64,000 bases of DNA from NCBI GenBank assembly GCA_028538565.1, contig JAPQWN010000011.1, positions 31,993,001 to 32,057,000 of the forward strand, given 5' to 3'. Under the pieces are notes generated by a model. It was not told the origin of the DNA. It did not search any database and was given only the letters and a program-made list of their open reading frames with translations. This DNA is from Umbellularia californica. Taxonomy: Eukaryota; Streptophyta; Magnoliopsida; Laurales; Lauraceae. The first letter of the stretch is position 1. Every line of letters starts with the position of its first letter. The position numbers and the translations under genes are program-made. Below are positions 59,797-64,000 of the stretch, piece after piece.

Positions 59797-62700
59797 CCTT
59801 TTAAATAGTGCTGGAAGCATAGCGGCCGCTACATTCATGTAGCGGTGCGATTAGCGCTTTTTTCATTGTAGCAGGCCGCCGTGGCCGATATTTTCATCCT
59901 TGCTTCTAATCACCTCTAAAACCCAGCTGGAATCACCTCCTTAAAATTCCCCAAAATCAACTCCGAAAATCTCCTAAAAATAAAAAACCAAGCTAGAGTT
60001 GGAAACAGGCCTTACCTTTAAGAGGCTCAACAAGCAAGGGAGGGAGTTGAAGGGGCTGCCGGTCATGGAATCACTTGCAAACGGAGTATGTTGTATAACC
60101 GGCTATGTGGAATTGATCGGTGGTGTCCAAATTTGCAAGTGGGGCCTCCTATGTGATGATCTCCACCATGAATATGAGAAAGGAGAAAAGAGAAGAAGGA
60201 AGAGAGCTCCAGCAGCTGTTGGTCGTTTGAGAAGGAAGGAAATGGGGGTAGGAGGGGGTAGGTGAAGATATCTATAAAATGTAAAGTTTTGTTACAATGT
60301 GAGTTTGCTACCATATTAGTATATTTTGAGATGCGAAAACAAGGGTATTGGGGACCTCGGATGAGTTTGGATTGAACATGAAAGTTGTTGGGAATGATGT
60401 TTTATATCAAGTGAGCTCAAGGATGGAATTTCTTAGAATTTACAAATAACCCCCTAGTCTTTCCCGAAATTACAAATAGGCCCCAAAAGGGCCAAAATAG
60501 ACTTAATAGGCTATCAAAACTTCCCAAAGCTATTCAAAAACTATTCTAACACATAAAACACGTTGATTGACCTCTAATCCCACTTAGTAACCCTAACCAC
60601 ACAATTCATTAGTGCTAAACATAGGGGTTAAGGGTCGGGTTATTACACTAATGATATGCATTATTTTATTATTATTATTTTGATAACAGAGGGTGTCCCA
60701 GCCCTTTGGGTCTGACTAATTCCTACGAGCCCGGGGGAGTCGGGTAAATCCCCTGTGGCCCTAGTGTGGTAGTGTAGTTTCGAACCCTCAACCTTTGGGA
60801 GTAAACTGTGGTCCTAGGCCAACTGAACTATCCCTCGGGGTCTAATGATATGCATTATGTCTTCCTTTAACTCTAATTTAATTGCTATAACTCCATCACC
60901 TATCTTCTTTACTACCTCCACTACCTTTTCTTTCAAACCCTTATTTGTTACTATACCTACCCCATTTTTTGCATTGTTCTTTTCTACATAGTAGAGTCTA
61001 TAACCATTAGTGAACTCCGTAGCTTTATCCCCTTTTCGGTTTGTCTCCCTAAGACATACTACATTAACTATTCTTCTCATTGTTATCATATCAGAATCTT
61101 ATGATTCATAGCTCGATTCCTAATAAAAAATGATTCATATCTATGCAGTGGCCCCCATTTACAGAAGAATCTTAGGATTTAGGTGTGAATCTTATGATTC
61201 GATACTTGTTTCGTCAAATCTTATGATTCATGCGATCCAACTATCTGAGAATAGCTACAACAAATAAGTTAATATTAATAATCTTTACCCTTTTTTTTTT
61301 CTTTCTTTCTTGTTGCCTTTTCACTTTTAAAAGGTTACATAGTAGTTAACGAGACATCTTAAACATTTTTATGGCTTTGGGAATGTTTTAGATATGAATA
61401 ATGAACATGCATTTGATTAAAGCGTTCGACTGCAAGTACCGTCCATGTCTTATTTTTTTTATTTTTATTTTTATTTTTATTTTTTGTTTTTCTTCATTAA
61501 CACTTTCTTAACTTCAAGTACCGTCCATGGTTTGGATTTATTTTACTTTATATTTTAATTTAAAGAAAAAAAAAAGAAAATATTGAAACCTTAAACTTAT
61601 TTAACTATTTACACTTTAAATTTATTATATATTAATATATGTCATGATATGATTGTATGATAGATTTATTTGTCTTGTTTTTATGCTAGTTTGAATGAGA
61701 AAATGGATGGATTATGAGTAACTACTTTTCTTTCTTTCTCTTTTTAATTTATAATTTTTTTCATTTTATTAGGAAAATAAAAAAATCTGACAATTCGCGA
61801 TATGATTCATGATTTGATTCGATTCATGGGCATGAACGATTTGCAATACGATTCCAATTTTCAGAACAATGCCTTTTCTTTTCATTACATCAACCAACTC
61901 CATGTCCTTGTTTGTCAAAGTTCCTATATTCCAAGTTGCAAGTCAAATCCTCCTCTTCTCTTGGACTAACTTCTTTACCTGCACTCGTTTAAATGGGCGT
62001 AGTAACCCTTGCCTACTTTCTACTGGAACCGGGCTCCATTGTAGTGTGTTGCTTATGGCGGGGGATGCCCTAGCATAGATATTTTGAATGATTTCTTTTT
62101 TGTTAATGAGAAGAATTTATATTATTTTTAAATAAAATTTGGATAATTTTTAACCAGCTATCATGTATCAGATAACCCATACTAGGCATATGATAACCCT
62201 TGCTGCTGCTTCGTACTCGTTAGTGCAATCTTTTTTTCCCTCCCATTTCTCTCTGTTGTTTTGATGTTTCTACATGTATTAAGAAAATCTATGGCAATCT
62301 ATCTGTTATCAGTGATTTCAACTTGTTTTGTACATTAATCCTTTTTGTTTGTTTGTTTGCTTTTTTTTTTTTGTTGGGTTGGGCTATCTGGGAGTGAATC
62401 TTTGATCTCACAGTTGCAATTGAGAGCACTGTTTGACACTTTGACGGTTATGGAGTTGAGATTATGTATATCAATATGGCTGATTATTACTATCTATGCT
62501 CAATGTATGCCTGCAATTATGTTGACATATTTATAATCTTTTTTTTTTTTTTTTTCATTTCTTTTTTACCTGTTAATATAATTTACATTATTTGAAATGC
62601 ATGTTACAGACTTTTGATGCTGTTGATGGGAAGCAAGCAAGGCGTACAAGTTCATCCAGTCCATTGGGGGAGCTTTTTGATCACGGTGATTCACTTGTTT

Positions 62701-62999
62701 TTGATATTTCAACTTGTCTAAGAGGAGTTTGTAATATTGGTTAAGTGTACTTAAACCCATCAAAATTTGTTTAATTGCAGGATGCGATGCACTTGCCTGT
62801 GTGGTATGCTCATACTTCTCATTTTTAGTTCTTATCATGTCTCACTAGGTATCAACTATTTGATTTCCATTTAAACTTGCCCTTTACTATTTCAGTTTGA
62901 AGCATTGGCTTTTGGAAGCACTGCCATGTGTGGTGGAAGGAACACATTCTGGTTCTGGGTTATTTCGGCTGTCCCATTTTATTTTGCGACATGGGAACA
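36249..62999 (+). CDS. AAPT1: Aminoalcohol phosphotransferase (choline/ethanolamine phosphotransferase), exons 1-7, 3' end outside window
   Basis: Last step of the Kennedy pathway: transfers phosphocholine or phosphoethanolamine from the CDP-alcohol to diacylglycerol in the ER membrane, making phosphatidylcholine or phosphatidylethanolamine. Exons: 36249-36385, 43421-43430, 43530-43580, 46776-46853, 62610-62685, 62781-62803, 62896-62999; all junctions are GT-AG and the frame is kept through about 159 codons. The N-terminus MGYIGDHGIKALHRYKYSGV and the segment LDSPPPRWMHFAHGLLLFLY are typical of plant AAPT. The CDP-alcohol phosphotransferase signature is complete: D98-G99, A102-R103, G112, D116, D120. 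Plant family members are about 389 residues, so more than half of the protein is coded to the right of 64000. Oddities: Val125 in ACV where relatives have Ala, and one extra Gly in MCGGRNTFWF. Intron 1 is 7.0 kb and intron 4 is 15.8 kb, both full of transposons. Confidence 0.9.
37385..37640 (-). pseudogene. Copia pol fragment (RNase H C-terminal end)
   Basis: On the minus strand the translation shows LYGDNANAI, FHEHTKHIEMDCHFI and, after a gap and a change of frame, TPHVPSKLHIADIFT, the familiar end of copia RNase H where relatives read DNKAAIHIA, FHERTKHIEIDCHFV and ADIFTKAL. Stops and a small deletion make it non-functional. It ends next to the left LTR remnant, as the 3' end of pol should. 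Confidence 0.75.
38511..40831. mobile_element. Non-autonomous hAT element hAT2, containing insertion D2
   Basis: Left end CAAGGATCAAAATAGC and right end (reverse complement) CATGGATCCAATTAG resemble the ends of the hAT at 54582-59902, and the interior matches its left subterminal part (gcgggcgatacgtagcgg, aagtaagataaggg, ttcacatgttttcatgtt). No transposase domain is seen. A target duplication is not preserved. Confidence 0.6.
38707..40185. mobile_element. Unclassified non-coding insertion D2, relative of D1
   Basis: Splits hAT2: hAT1 shows the uninterrupted form around 54770-54790. Flanks gggaacga and gggaatgt agree at 6 of 8 bases, fitting an old 8-bp duplication. It begins TGTG like D1 and carries gtggcaagtacgggtcga followed by tccacaggga at 38757-38785. 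No ORF of note. Confidence 0.6.
42345..42427. repeat. (TA)n(GA)n microsatellite
   Basis: About 11 TA units followed by about 30 GA units, at the left border of a MITE. Confidence 0.95.
42426..43033. mobile_element. MITE with CATCCATCCCTCACC inverted ends
   Basis: The left end reads gttcatatgcatccatccct + cacc. The right end, reverse-complemented, reads ATTCATGTGCATCTATCCCT + CACC. A third copy of the same terminus at about 42620-42655 suggests a second, truncated copy or internal duplication. A C-rich run is at 42960-42987. Non-coding. Confidence 0.65.
43421..43430 (+). CDS. AAPT1: AAPT exon 2, a 10-nt microexon
   Basis: accaaacatg, between acceptor tgtctctag and donor gtaagtcc. It completes the codons P-P-N-M that follow PLWM in plant AAPT proteins. 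Skipping it would join phase 2 of exon 1 to phase 0 of exon 3 and shift the frame. Confidence 0.88.
43530..43580 (+). CDS. AAPT1: AAPT exon 3
   Basis: 51 nt, ITLTGFMFLVISALLGY, a membrane-spanning segment, between acceptor gaactccag and donor gtaagtgg. Confidence 0.9.
44195..44222. repeat. (GT)n microsatellite
   Basis: About 13 GT units in intron 3. Confidence 0.9.
44845..46039. mobile_element. Non-autonomous hAT element hAT3 in intron 3
   Basis: Ends CATGGTTTAAAATTGTGG and (reverse complement) CAAGGTTCAAAATAACGG, with a perfect 8-bp duplication TGTTAAAG (44837-44844 and 46040-46047). 1,195 bp. On the minus strand at 45530-45306 it may keep a degraded Tyr/Gln-rich tail reminiscent of the C-terminus of the hAT1 product. 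No catalytic domain. Confidence 0.82.
46363..46676. mobile_element. Tourist-like MITE (PIF/Harbinger type) just upstream of exon 4
   Basis: Ends GGGCCCGTTTGGCAATTTAC and (reverse complement) GGGCCCGTTTGGCGATTTAG, flanked by TAA on both sides (46360-46362 and 46677-46679), as for PIF/Harbinger MITEs. 314 bp, non-coding, 99 bp before the exon 4 acceptor. Confidence 0.9.
46776..46853 (+). CDS. AAPT1: AAPT exon 4
   Basis: 78 nt coding IYSSTLDSPPPRWMHFAHGL + LLFLYQ, with acceptor tatttattgcag and donor gtccgt. The loop and following membrane segment lead directly into the catalytic motif of exon 5. Confidence 0.92.
47028..47953. mobile_element. hAT-type non-autonomous element with CTATGATRCCCAGATACGG ends
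   Basis: Left end CTATGATACCCAGATACGG and right end (reverse complement) CTATGATGCCCAGATACGG, with 8-bp flanks GTCATGAA and GTCAGGAA (47020-47027 and 47954-47961, one mismatch). 926 bp, rich in gatacgg/ccgtatc near the ends. The ORFs inside (47105-47722) are low-complexity. Confidence 0.8.
47963..48300. repeat. Near-perfect long inverted repeat (162-bp arms, 14-nt loop)
   Basis: 47963-48124 and 48139-48300 are reverse complements except for a few bases near the outer ends (aaataaataaat versus aaataaatataa). The loop is catgaactgttgga. As part of intron 4 it would fold into a long hairpin in the AAPT pre-mRNA. Confidence 0.92.
48191..48520 (+). repeat. 110-bp tandem repeat, three units
   Basis: Units at about 48191-48300, 48301-48410 and 48411-48520 each begin tatgtgagatggagggtaag or similar and end ataaaggggactg. 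The first is also the outer part of the inverted repeat's right arm. A further copy of the loop region (tgccccagtttgaca…catcaggcta…tgaactgtt) follows at 48540-48585 and again at 48606-48650. Confidence 0.9.
48660..50110. other. Intron 4, no feature seen
   Basis: AT-rich intron sequence without ORFs above chance or recognisable repeat ends. A 95-bp direct duplication (gaagcaatatcacaa…tcacaataaatgtctaat) follows at about 50140-50205 and 50245-50318. Confidence 0.5.
50330..51170. mobile_element. GATTCG-rich non-coding repeat J1, split by a solo LTR
   Basis: Matches J2 at 61085-61866: shared tttaggatttaggtgtgaat, aatattaataatctttta, aaaggtta and catgcattt.attaaagcgtt. Many (c/t)gattcg and gaatc motifs lie near the left end. 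The solo LTR 50546-50946 is absent from J2, which gives the empty site. The right side adjoins a LINE fragment. Confidence 0.65.
50546..50946 (+). mobile_element. Solo LTR, 401 bp
   Basis: TGATGCAGTGAG…CTATGCCATCA with perfect 5-bp duplication GTTTT (50541-50545 and 50947-50951). It carries a TATA box (attataaatagag, near 50762) and downstream a polyadenylation-like aataagatttc. J2 shows the uninterrupted sequence. Confidence 0.85.
51190..52069 (+). pseudogene. RTE-type LINE fragment (reverse transcriptase C-terminal part and 3' end)
   Basis: Translation shows DELTSHIQEEVCWCMLFADD + IVLVEKS (the catalytic FADD box), ESKGFKISRTKTEYM, FNYLGCIISKDG, then in other frames TYGAECWPIKK-like and RWFGHVQ-like remnants. 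The end gacaaggctttgacgatgatgatgatga is the typical RTE 3' tail. Several stops and frameshifts, with no 5' part here. Confidence 0.8.
52073..52470 (-). repeat. LTR-like end of a gypsy element
   Basis: On the minus strand it starts TGACGTAGTCCAG directly after a purine-rich AAGCAGGGGAGAGT, has a TATA-like ctatatatatag near 52256, and ends near the LINE tail. It holds the position of a 3' LTR. A matching 5' LTR was not found. Confidence 0.55.
52471..53640 (-). pseudogene. Gypsy-type retrotransposon fragment: aspartic protease, with pol deleted
   Basis: ORF 53506-52910 (198 aa) begins MIIDNGSAMNFVAQEVIDKL, the catalytic Asp motif of gypsy proteases, followed by NRHVIPVTHRCLISFKIG, DKIWCDVINM and ILGHPWLFDRKV, all landmarks of that domain. 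Residues before it (NNKSVNVIIDNG in the open frame) show that the ORF start is not the true start. It runs into a separate ORF (52895-52464) without any reverse transcriptase or integrase, so pol has been deleted. An LTR-like end follows. Confidence 0.75.
53641..54581 (-). mobile_element. A-like LTR (A4), left piece
   Basis: Separated from its other piece (59911-60647) by hAT1. Non-coding, with no trace of coding domains. Its left border is not defined, so the part near 53641-53800 may belong to something else. Confidence 0.5.
55180..58437 (-). pseudogene. hAT transposase: BED finger, DUF659-type catalytic core, hAT dimerisation domain (broken)
   Basis: From 58437 leftward: MPRNTDPAWRFGEAVE, a BED zinc finger (CKFCSKVTNGGITRFKQHLG…C), an acidic/Arg-rich linker, a TGA near 57793 and a TAA near 57668, then the RNase H-like core (FTIICDGWTSGTQ, IVTDNGANFKKAG, WTPCTAHYIDLIL) to 56971. 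A frameshift near 56970 precedes YKVLRLVDGDDKPTMGFIYE and DARWNDQLHHPLHVA. After introns the dimerisation domain follows (SNCERNWSTFSLIHTKARNR, about 56170-56110), then a Gly/Ser/Pro/Tyr-rich tail. The product would have cut at the CAAGGATG ends. At least two stops and a frameshift make this copy inactive. Confidence 0.85.
58660..59400. repeat. Tandem repeat of about 153 bp, five units, inside hAT1
   Basis: The phrase aacattcaagtagtgatgga recurs near 58670, 58824, 58977 and 59129, and in altered form near 59263 (steps 154, 153, 152, 134). Each unit also has an acatagatctatcatttaca block. It lies upstream of the transposase gene. Confidence 0.9.
59763..59795. repeat. Run of 33 G residues
   Basis: Uninterrupted G33 (C33 on the other strand), within hAT1, about 100 bp inside its end. 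True length may differ because such runs are hard to sequence. Confidence 0.8.
59911..60647 (-). mobile_element. A-like LTR (A4), start of the element on the minus strand
   Basis: On the minus strand it begins TGTAATAACCCGACCCTTAA at 60647, resembling the TGTAAGACCCCGACCC start of A3. It continues with ttagtgctaa-, ttagaatag-, agctttggga- and ggcccttttgggg-like stretches in the same order as A3. It is inserted in LINE sequence (flank ctaatgatatgc) and is interrupted by hAT1. Confidence 0.6.
60665..60841 (-). mobile_element. tRNA-derived SINE
   Basis: On the minus strand it starts CCCCGAGGGATAGTTCAGTTGG, with a pol III A box (TAGTTCAGTTGG) and a B box (GGTTCGAAACT) 30-40 bp later, and ends in a TAA-rich tail (caaaataataataataa). 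It is flanked by a perfect 17-bp duplication CTAATGATATGCATTAT (60648-60664 and 60842-60858), as LINE-driven insertion gives. It is inserted in LINE sequence. About 177 bp. Confidence 0.9.
60859..61089 (-). pseudogene. RTE LINE endonuclease fragment, second part
   Basis: Minus-strand frame with MRRIVNVVCLRETNRKGDKA, NGYRLYYVEKNNAKNGVGIV, KGLKEKVVEVVKKIGDGVIA and IKLE, the apurinic-like endonuclease domain of RTE LINEs. It is cut on the left by the SINE and on the right by J2, beyond which the domain start is found. Confidence 0.8.
61085..61866. mobile_element. GATTCG-rich non-coding repeat J2, inserted in the LINE
   Basis: Splits the endonuclease frame. The flanks ttcttctcatt and ttcttttcatt fit an old target duplication of 9-11 bp. 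The ends carry tcagaatcttatgattcata and, reverse-complemented, GTTCTGAAAATTGGAATCG. Related to J1. Confidence 0.6.
61867..62090 (-). pseudogene. RTE LINE endonuclease fragment, N-terminal part
   Basis: The minus-strand frame includes LATWNIGTLTNKDMELVDVM, the catalytic start of the RTE endonuclease domain, preceded by ORF-start sequence (WSPVPVESRQGLLRPFKRV). A stop lies just before LATWN. It continues in the fragment at 61089 once J2 is removed. Confidence 0.78.
62610..62685 (+). CDS. AAPT1: AAPT exon 5 (most of the catalytic motif)
   Basis: 76 nt coding TFDAVDGKQARRTSSSSPLG + ELFDH, acceptor gcatgttacag, donor gtgatt. It carries D98, G99, A102, R103, G112 and D116 of the CDP-alcohol phosphotransferase signature. 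Confidence 0.95.
62781..62803 (+). CDS. AAPT1: AAPT exon 6
   Basis: 23 nt completing GCDALACV and supplying the last signature Asp (D120). Acceptor tttaattgcag, donor gtatgc. An alternative donor gtggta two bases earlier would break the frame. Confidence 0.88.
62896..62999 (+). CDS. AAPT1: AAPT exon 7
   Basis: 104 nt coding FEALAFGSTAMCGGRNTFWF + WVISAVPFYFATWE and two bases of the next codon (expected His). Acceptor ctatttcag, donor gtaagt at 63000. The next exon (YFTNTLILP in relatives) is not seen before 64000. Confidence 0.92.
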
Positions 63000-63130
63000 G
63001 TAAGTCTTAATTGTTCCAATTCACAGTTCAACCTTGTGTTTTTCTTCAAAAATACATATTTTAGAGACTTCAATATGCAGTTGGGCCTGATATACACTGC
63101 TTCAGTATATTTTGTTTTTTGCCCTTTCCT

Positions 63131-63194
<64 letters not shown>

Positions 63195-64000
63195 AGACAC
63201 ACACTCATACACACGACCAATCCACCACCACCACTGCATCTAACATACCCACACGGTGCTTAGTGCGCACCCGATCTTCTCTCTCGACACCTTATTACGG
63301 GTCAGTAGTTTACACTTGACTTTGAGCTTGAAGTGGATCAGTGCATTGTGCTTTCAACTATGCGTTTTCAGCAACGGTTCAACTTCATATGAACAGTAGA
63401 GTAGCTGAGCTCCAACTTCATATGAACAGTAGAGTAGCTGAGGTCCTTCGACCAACTTAACAGGAGAACTGTGCAAAGTGTTTGCTTCACTCACACATGG
63501 TAGTTAATTGTGGAACTTGGTTTCGTATCTCTGCAGGGCTGGTCTTCTAAAGAGACAACCTTCTACACTGACATAGGAAGGTCAAACATTCCATGTAGGT
63601 GGAGTTGTATGGTCCTCTGCTTTGGGATTGTGACTCTAGACTGTAATAAACTTGTTTCCTCATTAGATCTCGTGTCCAATAGTAAGGTTGGATGTGTACA
63701 GGCTTTGATCAGGAATAAAAAAATGGTAAATGACACCTACAATTATGGGGCAGGTAATCAAATTGGATGATTTCCTTGCAGCCAATAATCCTGTGCCATC
63801 ACAGCAGGAAAATGTATCATCTTGAAGAGGATATGTGAATGGGTCGAGCAGCTGCTCTGATTTTAGGGCAGCTCCAAGTGGAAGGTTACATGACAATTCT
63901 GCCTGTATGTTATTGCTTCACCAAAACTGCGTTGTATGACTTTTCTGTTCCTTCAATGTGCACAGCAGATTTAGACTATGGTTGGCCATGTTAACTCGTC
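63000..64000 (+). other. AAPT1: AAPT intron 7 (5' part)
   Basis: Contains a (CT)n(CA)n microsatellite (63132-63191) and a 33-bp tandem duplication with the phrase acttcatatgaacagtagag (about 63380-63445). No exon found. The short ORFs here are chance ORFs or microsatellite translations. Confidence 0.6.

Larger units (their letters stand above)
54582..59902 (-). mobile_element. hAT transposon hAT1 (5.3 kb) with degenerate transposase gene
   Basis: Ends CAAGGATGAAAATAGCGG and (reverse complement) CAAGGATGAAAATATCGG, with 8-bp flanks CTTTTAAT and CTTCTAAT (54574-54581 and 59903-59910). The gene reads on the minus strand. Both subterminal regions are rich in tagcgg/ccgcta motifs. The 5' side of the gene has a tandem repeat (58660-59400) and a 33-base G run. 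Related deletion derivatives are hAT2 and hAT3. Confidence 0.9.

Noticed and set aside
62928..63319. ORFs of 111, 86 and 66 codons near 63.1 kb
   Set aside because: They translate the CT/CA microsatellite and AAPT exon 7 in wrong frames.
63500..63780. Possible AAPT exon 8 in the 86-codon ORF 63510-63770
   Set aside because: The expected continuation (Tyr-Phe-Thr-Asn-Thr-Leu-Ile-Leu-Pro) is not coded in any frame there.

Overview
This is a 64 kb stretch of nuclear DNA from a flowering plant. It has spliced genes with GT-AG introns, plant LTR retrotransposons primed by initiator-Met tRNA, PIF/Harbinger and hAT DNA transposons, RTE-type LINE pieces, a tRNA-derived SINE and composite (TA)n(GA)n microsatellites. 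The species cannot be named from sequence alone. The only host gene I can support is the 5' part of an aminoalcohol phosphotransferase gene (AAPT1-like choline/ethanolamine phosphotransferase, + strand). Its exons 1-7 lie between 36249 and 62999 and the rest continues past the right edge. Almost everything else is transposable-element DNA.

Left part, 1-19.3 kb: a Russian-doll nest. A degenerate copia gag (minus strand, visible at 17147-19320) holds a solo-LTR-like element A2 (right part 14944-17146). A2 holds a second copy, A1 (1-123 plus 11809-14943). A1 holds a complete minus-strand non-autonomous LTR retrotransposon B (124-11808, LTRs about 2.0 kb). The 3' LTR of B holds a third A copy, A3 (1672-4888, perfect 5-bp target duplication). 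B carries a broken gag C-terminal part and a plant-transposon-protein-like ORF, but no visible reverse transcriptase or integrase.

Middle, 19.3-33.3 kb: a GC-rich hAT-like non-coding element, a PPR-gene relic split by a 2.4 kb solo LTR (21589-24032), an LTR-like region with another hairpin array (24.6-25.1 kb), a MITE relic, and a 6.2 kb PIF/Harbinger element (27088-33322) with both its Myb/SANT-like and DDE transposase genes, each carrying one nonsense codon.

Right part, 33.4-64 kb: the AAPT gene. Its leader intron holds a hAT-like element. Intron 1 (7 kb) holds a degenerate copia element containing a hAT element that itself contains another insertion, plus a MITE. A 10-nt microexon follows. 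Intron 3 holds a hAT deletion derivative and a Tourist MITE. Intron 4 (15.8 kb) holds a hAT-type MITE, a near-perfect 162-bp inverted repeat, a solo LTR, RTE LINE pieces, a gypsy protease fragment, a minus-strand A-like LTR split by a 5.3 kb hAT element with a broken transposase gene, and a SINE.

The most unusual signal is a shared architecture in five non-coding arrays belonging to several LTR types. Each array is built of pairs of short dyad-symmetric motifs whose centres sit about 20-23 bp apart (two helical turns), repeated mostly every 80-105 bp. The motif sequence differs between families (cores CGGTTAACCG, TTCGCTCGAGCGAA, GGTCGACC). This looks like a conserved grammar with swappable binding sites. 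I know of no description of it.
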